From CAWJMN01 sp963844055 (lineage in GTDB: Bacteria; Planctomycetota; Planctomycetia; Pirellulales; Pirellulaceae), in assembly GCA_963844055.1 (NCBI GenBank), contig CAWJMN010000001.1, forward strand, positions 1,178,001-1,242,000: a stretch of DNA of 64,000 nucleotides. Direction: 5' to 3'. The notes beneath the pieces were generated by a model. It saw only the letters and a list, made by a program, of their open reading frames with translations, did no database searches and had not been told where the DNA came from. A program made the position numbers and the translations under genes. Each line of letters starts with the position of its first letter. The stretch's first letter is position 1. Shown one piece after another: positions 1 through 8,800 of the stretch.

Positions 1-1899
1 GCCAGTAGAGCTGGGTTGGAGGCAGGGTTCGTAACACGCATGTCGTCTTCTGGATCAACAAGACCGCGACCGAAGAAGTGTTTCCAGTAGCGATTCACTA
101 GCGAGCGAGCAAAGAAAGGATTGTCCTTATTGGACATCCAGTTGGCCAACTCTTCACGTGGATCTGCGTCTGGAGCGATTTCCAGCGAAGGGCTACCAAG
201 TCCGGTTGGCTTTACAGGTTGGCCGGTCTTGGGATTGGTTGCTTGAGCAACGCCACGACGATGGAAGATGCGATCTTCGTTTTGGACTTGGCTACGCTTG
301 CGTCCGACTTGGGCAAAGAAGGCCGAGAAACCGTAGTAATCCTGTTGGCTCCACTTTTCAAATGGATGGTGATGGCAACGGGCACATTGAATGCGAAGGC
401 CAAGGAACAGCTGTGCTGTATCCTCAACTTGGGCCGATGCATCTTTGACTTCACGATACCAAGCGACCGGAGGATTCTTTCCGCTTTCACCACTCGCGGT
501 GAGGATCTCACGCACGAATTGATCGTAAGGCTTGTTTTGATACAGGCTGTCACGAATCCATTCATGGAAGGCGAACGTCGCTGGCTTTTCTGCATCTTGA
601 CGACGCTTGTTGCGAAGGATCGCATTCCACTTGTTGGCGAAATAGTCGGCGTATTCTGGGCTGTCGAGCAAACGATTGACCAGCAAGTCACGCTTGTTAG
701 GCGATTGATCTGCAAGGAATTGTTCGGACTCTTCTAGGGTTGGCAGGCGCCCGCAAAGATCAACACTAACACGACGCATGAACGTTGCATCATCACAAAC
801 CTTCGACGATGGCAAACCCAAAGCCTTGAGCTTGGCGAAAACGTTCTGATCAACAAAGTTCTTTTCTGGCGGCAGGTTGTCAGTCTTCACGCCGAGCGGA
901 ATCGTCGAGCGGAAAACACCGACGTGACCTTGGTAACGAGCCATGACGGCTACGCTGCCCGTAAGTTGTCCTGTCGTGACGAGACCCGTCACGCTGACTT
1001 CGGCCATTTCCGTATCGTTGGAATCGAACTGAACCGTGCGTGTAACATCTTCCGAAGACCCATCGGAGTAGTGAGCCACAACAACCAGCTGTTGCTTGTT
1101 GTCGCGTTCCATGATTCGCTCGGTCGGTTGCACTTCGATGTGCGTTACCTTGGGATCAGTATCAGCACCGTAAGGCATGCCTTGTTCAATCCAGCGACGG
1201 ATCAAACGATAAGCGGCCGAATCAAATTCAATACGCTGACCACCACCGTGTGGCAATCGAGCGGTAGCCTTCAGGAGCAACAAGCTTTGATCAGGAGCAG
1301 CAGGGAACAGACGGCGTCCCTTCCCTTCCTTCACAAGGAATTCAAAGTCTTCTTTAGGTTCGAAGCCGAGCAGCGAAAGACGGAAGCCGTTTTGGCCACC
1401 ACTCTTGCCGTGGCAACCACCACCATTACAGCTGTACTTGGTGAATACAGGCGTTACTTGGTTGGGAAAGTTGATCGGCAAGTCTTGAACAAGGTTGGTG
1501 ACCTTGACCTTGAGCGATCCTTCCAAGCCTGGTGCAGCAGCGATGCGAACCGTTGCTTCGCCTTCCGAGACGGGCGTGATCAACCCCGTGGCATCCACCT
1601 TCACAATGCCGGGAGGCGCTGTGTCATAGGTGCTGCTGCGTGATAGATCTCGGTTCTGGCCGGATTCATAGTTTCCGGTCACTACGATCTGCTGAACGGC
1701 ATCGCGTCCAGAGATGAGAACCAAGCCGTCTTTGGTACGGCCGGTATCGACAGCGATGGAAACCAGTTTGCCGGGGTCTCCCAATCCGGGAGCCTTAGGC
1801 TTGGCAGGTGCATCAGCACCTGAAGCTCAGCGACCAAACAAAGATGCCAGCAACGCCGAGCAAATTTCGAAGCAGCGCGACAGGGGATGTCGTACGCAT
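1..1899 (-). CDS. DUF1549/DUF1553 secreted cytochrome-like protein (C-terminus outside window; one frameshift)
   Basis: Large planctomycete-type exported protein; the function of the family is not established, although its domains are often called PSCyt/PSD. Reading from ATG at 1899 gives a short hydrophobic signal sequence (LLGVAGIFVWSL), then the frame breaks. Removing one base near 1827 continues it as ASGADAPAKPKAPG and stays open to position 1. Visible in order: Ig-like (Big2-type) region, a CX4CH site (CNGGGCHGK, about residue 156), a second Ig-like segment, the DUF1549 region, a canonical CARCHHHPFEKW heme motif (about residue 503) and the start of DUF1553 (DPREELANWM, VNRYWKHFFGRG). 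It is a clear paralog of the protein at 6243-8768, with motifs at the same residue numbers. The C-terminal third lies beyond the left edge. The frameshift is probably a sequence error because everything downstream is conserved. Confidence 0.85.
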
Positions 1900-2189
1900 G
1901 GGTAAATCCTTCCGCTTGCAAGTTAAGGTGGGTCAAGCGTCCCTAGCCATGCACTTTAGGGACGCGGGGATTTAAATTATGTCCCCCGCCGCACCAATTT
2001 GCAAGCAAACTTAAACGATTACTGATGGGTCTACGGCCTACTATGCCTCGAAAGGAGCGTTGTGTTACGCTAAACGCCTCTAATGGCACGGAAAAATACA
2101 ATAAATAAATGACGATAAATGCTTTACTGCGGATTTGTGTCCACGAACGCCCTTAAAGGGTTGGTTTTTCCACACGTCGATTCGGCCAA

Positions 2190-3098
2190 TTAACGAACTC
2201 GCTGAGCCACTCGCAGCTTTGCAGAACGACTTCGCGGATTGGCCGCGAGTTCATCGTCTGCCGCTACAACCGGCTTTTTCGTCAAAACTTCCATGATCAG
2301 CGACTCGCGAAACGCATTCTTTACTCGCCGGTCCTCGAGTGAATGGAAGCTGATAATGGCGAGTTTGCCGCCTATCGACAGACGTTGCGGCAAAACCGCG
2401 AGCGCCTTGTCCAAGGAGTCTAGCTCACGGTTAATAAAGATCCGCAAGGCTTGGAAGGTTCGTGTGGCGGGGTCGATCTTGTCGCGCGGGCTAGTCGGAA
2501 CGCAGCTGCGCACAATTTTGGCGAACTCCGTGGCAGATCGGATCGGATGGGTTTGACGTAATTGCACAATCTTGCGAGCAATTCGCCGTGAAAACCGCTC
2601 TTCGCCGAACTGATAAATCACATCAGCAATATCGGCTTCATTCATCCGCTGCAGCAGCGACCAAGCAGGCTCGCCCTCTTCAGGATTGAAGCGAAGGTCA
2701 AGATCGCCGGAGGCATCAAAGCTAAACCCACGAGTGCCATCCGCTAACTGATCGCTAGAGAGTCCCAGGTCCAAAACGATTCCATCGACCGTTGCAATGC
2801 CGAGCTCGTCGAGGATTTCTGGGATCTCGCAAAAGTTCGCACGGGCAACTTTTACAGGAAGGCCAGCGAGATTTTTCTCTGCGGCGAGCAGTGCATCAGG
2901 GTCTCGGTCGACGGCCAGGACAAAGCCACTCTGGCCGTTGGTTTCGGCCCCGGTTTCCTGCAGTTTTTCGGCAAGTAGGCGGGTGTGGCCGCCTGCTCCT
3001 AATGTTCCGTCGACGAGGATCTTTCCTGGTTGTGGATCGAGCCAAGAAACGATTTCACGAGGCAGGACCGATACGTGGATTCTGGGCGAAGAAGTCAT
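2190..3098 (-). CDS. rsmH: 16S rRNA (cytosine-1402 N4)-methyltransferase RsmH (MraW)
   Basis: Methylates N4 of C1402 in the ribosomal P site using S-adenosylmethionine. The 302-residue protein has the family length and its hallmark motifs: HVSVLPREIV at the N-terminus, the SAM loop VDGTLGAGGHT (about residues 29-39), GIVLDLGLSSDQL (about 105-117) and the C-terminal IISFHSLEDRRVKN. In most bacteria this gene opens the dcw division/peptidoglycan cluster, followed by ftsL and ftsI. Here it stands alone: downstream is 290 bp without a gene and then an unrelated cytochrome-like gene, which fits the reduced division gene set of planctomycetes. Start at 3098 is supported by full alignment of the N-terminal motif. 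Confidence 0.96.
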   Translation of the reverse strand: MTSSPRIHVSVLPREIVSWLDPQPGKILVDGTLGAGGHTRLLAEKLQETGAETNGQSGFVLAVDRDPDALLAAEKNLAGLPVKVARANFCEIPEILDELGIATVDGIVLDLGLSSDQLADGTRGFSFDASGDLDLRFNPEEGEPAWSLLQRMNEADIADVIYQFGEERFSRRIARKIVQLRQTHPIRSATEFAKIVRSCVPTSPRDKIDPATRTFQALRIFINRELDSLDKALAVLPQRLSIGGKLAIISFHSLEDRRVKNAFRESLIMEVLTKKPVVAADDELAANPRSRSAKLRVAQRVR

Positions 3099-3569
3099 CG
3101 CCGCAAACTAACAGATTTTGCCGGTGAAGAAAGGGGCGGCAGGGGCTTCTGAAGGGCCAAAAGGCCCGTTTTTGAACGGCAATCGACCCGAGAGCAACAT
3201 CCATGCAGCTCTGGGTTGGGTCGGTGCCGGCGATCTGCCGCGCTGGGAAGCGATGGATCGCAGTTCAAACTTGGTCGGGCATCCCGCCCCACACACGATG
3301 GCTCGATTGAAGGCAACTTTCAACGCTGCAGAAATACGGGCATTTCAACAGCAACCAAACCACATGGGGAATTGTTGCCTTCGATCACCATCGATAGGCA
3401 AAAGGGTAAGGGATGGGAAAACCCCGTCAATCAAAAACGGCCGCTAGCGAGGGAGCTCAGCGAGATTTGGCTCAGCGGACCTTAGTCCCTGATGTGCCAT
3501 TGTTTACAACGAGGAAAATATTTTTCCCTTTTCGTTTTTCGACGTTTCAAAAGTCGTTGTTTTTATCGG
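3099..3569. other. Gene-free region between rsmH and the glycosyltransferase
   Basis: About 470 bp without a convincing gene. Open frames up to about 109 codons exist on both strands, but they overlap each other and show no family motif. Two short perfect hairpins overlap at 3154-3179 (GGGCC-AAAA-GGCCC and CCGTT-TTTG-AACGG); on the minus strand they would lie in the leader of rsmH. Their role is unknown. Confidence 0.5.
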
Positions 3570-4775
3570 CTATTTTTCCGATTTGTAGAGGTCGGCATAC
3601 TGGGCGACCATCGCCGCCAATGAGAAATGGTCGCGTACTCGCCGAAAGTTCGCCTGGCCCTGTGACTGGGCCAAACTTGGATTGGTTGCAAAACGCTCGA
3701 TGGAACTTAAAAACGCTGGGCCGTCGCCTGCGGGGACCAGTTGTCCTTCGGCCAATGGACCGAGCAGTTCTACCGTTCCTTCTGCCTGGGTAACCACAAC
3801 GGGGCGCGAGGCGGCCATGGCTTCTAAAACCACGTTGGGCATGCCTTCCCAGCGGGAGGGAAGTAGCAGCATTTCAGAACGTTCAAGCAGCGCCGCCACA
3901 TCTCGCCGCCACCCGCCAAAGAGGACTTTGTCTTGCAGTTGGTTTGCTGTTACGAGTCGCTCCAATTCGGATCTCTGTGAACCCTCACCGATCAAAAGGA
4001 GGCGATGCTGAGGAAGGCGTTTGAATAGTTCAGGAAGTTGCGGGATGAGCCAGTCGAGTCCCTTTTGTGGATCGAGTCGTCCCACAAAAAGGAGCACGCG
4101 ATCACTCGGCGTAACCGAAATCGAAGTGAGGTCTGCGGCGGCTGTTTTGGCGGACGGAACTTCAATGCCGTTGGAAATGACTACCAGCTTTTCCGCAGGG
4201 AATTTGCCGGTTGTTTCGCAAAAGTCTCGCACCGTTTGGCTGACGCAGACAATCGCATTTTGTCGTGATGCGCAGCGCCGTTCCATCGACAATCGCCAGC
4301 GTCGTGGATCAGCAACGCGTATGCCCGCGGCAATAAACGGAACGTTAACAAGGCCGCCAACAATGGCGCCTAAGATGTTGGCATGAAACAGGAACGTTTG
4401 CAGGACATCGGGCTGTAGCTGCTTCAGCAAACGATAAAGTTGCAGGGCCACGAAGGGGAGCTTCCAAACGCTAGAGCCACCTAAAAAGTGCACCGGAATT
4501 TGGTGCTGCTCTAATTTTGCGACCAGTGCATCTTGAGGGGGCAGAGGGCGCGGACCCAGGGAGATGACTTGCGGCTCTAGCCCGTGGGAAACGAGGCCAA
4601 TCGCCAAATGGACGAGGCACTTTTCTGCGCCGCCAACCGCCAGCTCCGTAATGAGAAGGGCAACTCGTTTTTTGGGTGCAGTAGGCATGGAATGGTCGAG
4701 CGTTGCTGGCCAGAAACCATGGCCCGGTTCACGTAGGGTGTGTGCGTTTTGCGTCTTCAAGAGAGGATAGCTCAC
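3570..4775 (-). CDS. Glycosyltransferase family 4 (GT-B, GT1-type C-terminal domain)
   Basis: Predicted GT-B glycosyltransferase transferring a sugar from an activated donor to a cell-surface or secreted glycan; the substrate cannot be told. Up to 401 residues. N-terminal acceptor domain starts ALLITELAVGGAEKCLVHLA, the usual motif of family 4 enzymes. The C-terminal donor domain has LLFVGRLDPQKGLDWLI, HRLLLIGEGSQRSEL, VLFGGWRRDV and LLLPSRWEGMPNVVLEAMA, whose EGMPNVVLEAMA is the nucleotide-sugar-binding E-x7-E region. A second Met 30 codons in (4688, MPTAPKKRVALL) is the more natural start because the preceding stretch has no family match. Divergent from queA with about 180 bp between them. 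Confidence 0.9.
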   Translation of the reverse strand: MSYPLLKTQNAHTLREPGHGFWPATLDHSMPTAPKKRVALLITELAVGGAEKCLVHLAIGLVSHGLEPQVISLGPRPLPPQDALVAKLEQHQIPVHFLGGSSVWKLPFVALQLYRLLKQLQPDVLQTFLFHANILGAIVGGLVNVPFIAAGIRVADPRRWRLSMERRCASRQNAIVCVSQTVRDFCETTGKFPAEKLVVISNGIEVPSAKTAAADLTSISVTPSDRVLLFVGRLDPQKGLDWLIPQLPELFKRLPQHRLLLIGEGSQRSELERLVTANQLQDKVLFGGWRRDVAALLERSEMLLLPSRWEGMPNVVLEAMAASRPVVVTQAEGTVELLGPLAEGQLVPAGDGPAFLSSIERFATNPSLAQSQGQANFRRVRDHFSLAAMVAQYADLYKSEK

Positions 4776-4955
4776 CGGGCGATTTATTCCCAGTCAGCTT
4801 CTGTCGCATTGCGGTCGGACGGGTTTGTTGGGCTCGCCGATGGGATACCCTCCCGCGTATAATCGGAGGGTCTTGTCTTCTGCGTTTCGCGTGGCAGTGG
4901 GAAGTTCATCAATCTGGACTTCGTAGGTTTCGTCTTTGCAAGGAATGCGCTAAAA

Positions 4956-6002
4956 ATGTCGGAAATGGATGCCTATGACTACGAGTTGCCTCGTGAGTTG
5001 ATCGCACAAGAACCGCTGCGAAATCGGGTGGATGCGCGATTAATGATTGTGGACCGCGCTAGCCAAACGATCGATCATGCGCATATCCGAGATTTGCCGC
5101 AGCTCATTGCGCCGCAAGACTGCTTGATCATGAACAACACGAAAGTCATTCCAGCCCGTTTGGTGGGGCGGCGTGACAAGACCGGTGCACGCTGGTCGGG
5201 GCTGTTTTTGGCGGCGGACACCGATGGAAACTGGCGGATCCTTAGCAAGACACGAGGCAAGCTCGAACCGGGAGAGCTAATCATTGTTCTTTCTTGGGAT
5301 ATTCAGTCGAGCCTTGCGCTGCGGCTTCTTACCAAGCAAGAAGGGGGAGTCTGGATCGTTCGCCCCGAGCCGATGGGTGATCCGTTTGCCCATCTGGAAA
5401 AAGTAGGACGCGTTCCGCTGCCGCCGTACATTCGTGATGGAGAGATGGTGGAATCGGATGTGGCGAATTATCAAACGGTGTTTGCCGATAAACGTGGCGC
5501 CGTGGCAGCACCTACCGCCGGCTTGCACTTTACGCCCGATTTGCTGAAGAAATTGGCCGCTCAAGGGGTTGCGCAAGGAATGGTGACGTTGCATGTGGGG
5601 ATCGGCACGTTTCGTCCTGTGAGCGTGGAAAAGCTTGACGACCATGTGATGCATTCAGAATGGTGCGAGGTAGACCAGGCAACGGTGGACCTTTGCAACA
5701 GTCGGCGTTCCCAGGGAGGCCGAGTCATTGCCGTTGGGACGACCGTGATGCGCAGCTTAGAGACGGCGGCGCGTGGGGGAGAATTACTGCCCATGCGCGG
5801 CGATACGCAGCTATTTATTCGCCCGGGCTTTGCCTTTCATGCCGTTGATGCGCTGCTTACCAATTTCCATTTGCCCAAAAGTACTTTGCTCGTGCTCGTG
5901 CGGACCTTTGGTGGAGATGATCTGCTCAAGCGTGCTTACAAAGAGGCCATTCGTCAGCAGTATCGATTCTTCAGCTATGGCGATGCGATGCTCATTCTTT
6001 AG
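4956..6002 (+). CDS. queA: S-adenosylmethionine:tRNA ribosyltransferase-isomerase QueA
   Basis: Cytoplasmic enzyme that transfers and isomerises the ribosyl group of SAM onto 7-aminomethyl-7-deazaguanine in tRNA, giving epoxyqueuosine. The 348-residue protein has the expected length and the signatures YDYELPRELIAQEPL, DCLIMNNTKVIPARLVG, AAPTAGLHFTPDLL, TLHVGIGTFRPV and LLTNFHLPKSTLLVLVR. Start at 4956; an in-frame ATG three codons on is possible. No tgt or queG gene is next to it, so the queuosine genes are dispersed. Confidence 0.96.
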   Translation: MSEMDAYDYELPRELIAQEPLRNRVDARLMIVDRASQTIDHAHIRDLPQLIAPQDCLIMNNTKVIPARLVGRRDKTGARWSGLFLAADTDGNWRILSKTRGKLEPGELIIVLSWDIQSSLALRLLTKQEGGVWIVRPEPMGDPFAHLEKVGRVPLPPYIRDGEMVESDVANYQTVFADKRGAVAAPTAGLHFTPDLLKKLAAQGVAQGMVTLHVGIGTFRPVSVEKLDDHVMHSEWCEVDQATVDLCNSRRSQGGRVIAVGTTVMRSLETAARGGELLPMRGDTQLFIRPGFAFHAVDALLTNFHLPKSTLLVLVRTFGGDDLLKRAYKEAIRQQYRFFSYGDAMLIL

Positions 6003-6242
6003 ACGCGGCAGCTAACTAGGGCATCCCATGTCGATTTGGCCGCAGATTGCGGCAAGCCACCTAATCTTCTCCGCAATTTGAGCGGTTTTCCAGGCAACAG
6101 ACTTGGCTGTACCTGCTATTGCAAACTAGAATTATGGGCGAGGGAGGAGGCCGATTTCCTCTTGCCTTGCCAGCTTGGCTGGTCCCACCGCACTTGTTTG
6201 CTCCTGCCTGAAATCATCCTACCCCTTTGAATAGGCCCTGCC

Positions 6243-8768
6243 ATGCAGTTTTTGGCTCGACCAAAGTACATCCGTTTTGTTCAATCGCTGAGCCGTTTCT
6301 GCCTTTCAAGGATTGCCTTGGGGCTGTTGCTGGTCATCAGTGGTTGGACTGCGCGTCTCTCTGCCGATGAAGCGCCGCGACTAGTTCGTGTGGTGCCGGA
6401 AGCGATTCGTCTTGTTCACTCGCACGATAGCGCGCGGCTAATTCCGGTGGGTAGTGATTCGCGACGTGAACTTGATCTGACGACGTCGTCGGAATTGACG
6501 ACCGGTAACCCTCAAGTGGCTGTCGTGCAAAGGACGGCTGCTGGCGATGGTTTTTTGGTTGTGCCGCAAGGGAATGGCGAAACGACCTTGACGGTTTCGT
6601 ACTCGGATCAGCGGATCACGGTTCCGGTCAAAGTGGAAAACTTTACGGCCGCACGTCCCGTTCGATTTGATCTTGATGTCGAACCGATCTTGGTTGCCAA
6701 CGGATGCAGTACAGGTCCCTGCCATGGAAAGTCACGCGGACAAAATGGCTTCCAACTTTCGTTGCTTGGTTTTGATCCCGATTTCGATTTCGCCCAATTG
6801 ACGCAACAAGCGCGAGGACGCCGCGTATTTCCGGCGTCGCCTCGTACGAGCTTGCTGTTGCTGAAGGGTTCTGCACAATTGCCGCACGGCGGTGGTGAAC
6901 GTTTGGCAAAGGATAGCCCTGCGTATCAAACGTTACTACGGTGGATTGAGGAAGGTGCACCGCGAGCGACGCCGAATCAGCCAGAGATCGTCAAAGTCAC
7001 CGTTTTTCCTGAACGGATTGTATTGCGTCCCAAAGAAAAGCATCGCGTCATTGTGACCGCGCATTACTCGGATGGAACGACCGCCGATGTTACGGGCGAT
7101 TCGGCATTCGTGTCGAGTGAATCGGCGGTGGTGGCGGCCAATGCAACAGGTTTGCTAACAGCAGGACAATTGCCTGGCGAAACTGCGATTATGACGCGGT
7201 ACCTTAGTTCGATTAATACGATCCACGTTCTTATACCGGCATCCAATTCGATTGCGGACGACGTGTATGCTGCGCTGCCTCGTCGCAATGTGATTGACGA
7301 CTTGGTTTGGCAAAAGCTCAAAGCAACCGGAATTACTCCATCGCCTGTAACCGATGATGCGACGTACCTTCGCCGCGTTCATTTGGACGTGATTGGTCGT
7401 TTGCCAACGCCAGAAGAGGTGAAGGCGTTTATCGCTTCGACCGATCCTGCAAAGCGGGAAAAAGTGGTGGATGCTTTGCTCGATCGGCCAGAATATGCCG
7501 ATCACTGGTCGACGAAATGGGCTGACTTGTTGCGCCCCAATGCGTATCGTGTCGGGATGAAGGCTGTTCTGAACTACGATGCTTGGATCCGTGAGAGCTT
7601 TCGTCAGAATAAGCCCTATGATGTGTTTGTACGCGAGCTAATTACGGCCAAGGGAAGCACTTGGCGCCATGGGAATGCTGTTCTCTATCGTGATCGTCGT
7701 CAGCCAGAAGAGATCACGACGATGGTAAGCCAGTTGTTCTTGGGGATTCGCCTGGAGTGCGCGAAGTGTCACCACCATCCGTTCGAAAAGTGGGGACAGG
7801 AAGACTTCTACAGCTTTGCAGCCTACTTTGCACGCCTTAGCCATAAAGGGCCGGGAATTTCGGCGCCGATCTCCGGTGGTGAAGAGGTGATTTTCTCGGC
7901 ACCGTCGGGGACTGTGCTACATCCGCTCACGAAAAAGCCACTTCCACCGCGTCCCCTTTATGGAGAGCCAGCTGGCGAGCCTTCTGCTTCTGATCCACGT
8001 GAAGATTTGGCGGCTTGGCTAACGTCGCCAAAGAATGACTACTTTGCACAGGTCATCGCGAACCGTGTTTGGGCAGACATGACCGGTCGCGGGATTGTGG
8101 AGCCGGTCGACGACTTGCGAGCCACCAATCCACCTTCCAACGGACCCCTTCTGGAAGCGCTGGCGAACTATCTGCGGCAGGAGAAGTTTGATCTCAAAAA
8201 GCTCATACGACTGATTGCCACTTCGACGGCTTATCAACTGGACTCGATTCCCAACAGTAATAATTCGGGAGACTCTCGCAATTATTCGCGCAGCTATCGA
8301 ACCCGAATGCGGGCAGAAGTTGTGGCGGATGCCATTGCCGATGTGACCGGTGTGCCTACGCAATTTGCGGCGATGCCTGATGGCTCTCGTGCGGCGCAGT
8401 TGTGGAGCCATCGTATCGAGTCGCTCACGCTGGATACCTTTGGTCGGCCGGACCCCAATCAAGATCCGCCTTGCGAGCGATTGGCCGATGGTGCAGTAAC
8501 GCAGTCGCTTCACCTGATGAACAGTGCACAGATTAGTAGCAAGATATTGGCCGACGAAAGTCGAGCGAATCAGCTGGCAACCGGCACCCTCACGGAAGAT
8601 CAAATCGTTGATGAGCTTTACCTATGGTGCTATAGCCGGCTGCCACTTCCTGATGAGCGATTGGTGGCGAAAGGGGCGTTCACAAGGATGGGAGTCTCGC
8701 GTCGGCAAGCGACGGAAGACCTGATGTGGGCCTTGATCAATACGCCCGAGTTCTTGTTTCGTCACTAA
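6243..8768 (+). CDS. DUF1549/DUF1553 secreted cytochrome-like protein
   Basis: Exported 841-residue planctomycete protein of unknown function. Signal sequence in the first 42 residues (ALGLLLVISGWTARLSADE). Then an Ig-like region (about 50-135), a non-canonical CSTGPCHGK site (CX4CH, about residue 153), a second Big2-like region (about 255-335), DUF1549 (from IDDLVWQKLKATG, about 350), the canonical heme motif CAKCHHHPFEKW (about 505) and DUF1553 (about 575 onward, DPREDLAAWLTS to the C-terminus). Same architecture as the truncated gene at the left edge. In planctomycetes these genes are often followed by a DUF1501 gene; here the next gene is a PPC-domain protein instead. Intact frame. Confidence 0.93.
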   Translation: MQFLARPKYIRFVQSLSRFCLSRIALGLLLVISGWTARLSADEAPRLVRVVPEAIRLVHSHDSARLIPVGSDSRRELDLTTSSELTTGNPQVAVVQRTAAGDGFLVVPQGNGETTLTVSYSDQRITVPVKVENFTAARPVRFDLDVEPILVANGCSTGPCHGKSRGQNGFQLSLLGFDPDFDFAQLTQQARGRRVFPASPRTSLLLLKGSAQLPHGGGERLAKDSPAYQTLLRWIEEGAPRATPNQPEIVKVTVFPERIVLRPKEKHRVIVTAHYSDGTTADVTGDSAFVSSESAVVAANATGLLTAGQLPGETAIMTRYLSSINTIHVLIPASNSIADDVYAALPRRNVIDDLVWQKLKATGITPSPVTDDATYLRRVHLDVIGRLPTPEEVKAFIASTDPAKREKVVDALLDRPEYADHWSTKWADLLRPNAYRVGMKAVLNYDAWIRESFRQNKPYDVFVRELITAKGSTWRHGNAVLYRDRRQPEEITTMVSQLFLGIRLECAKCHHHPFEKWGQEDFYSFAAYFARLSHKGPGISAPISGGEEVIFSAPSGTVLHPLTKKPLPPRPLYGEPAGEPSASDPREDLAAWLTSPKNDYFAQVIANRVWADMTGRGIVEPVDDLRATNPPSNGPLLEALANYLRQEKFDLKKLIRLIATSTAYQLDSIPNSNNSGDSRNYSRSYRTRMRAEVVADAIADVTGVPTQFAAMPDGSRAAQLWSHRIESLTLDTFGRPDPNQDPPCERLADGAVTQSLHLMNSAQISSKILADESRANQLATGTLTEDQIVDELYLWCYSRLPLPDERLVAKGAFTRMGVSRRQATEDLMWALINTPEFLFRH

Positions 8769-8800
8769 AGCGGATTCATGGGAAAGATAGACGCAGGCGT

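Noticed and set aside
219..737. Plus-strand open frame of 172 codons at the left end
   Set aside because: It lies opposite the DUF1549/DUF1553 gene, whose minus-strand translation is strongly conserved; the plus frame has no motif.
924..1643. Plus-strand open frame of 239 codons
   Set aside because: Antisense shadow of the same cytochrome-like gene.
3118..3447. Possible small gene in the rsmH upstream gap
   Set aside because: No family similarity, no clear ribosome binding site, several overlapping frames of equal length.
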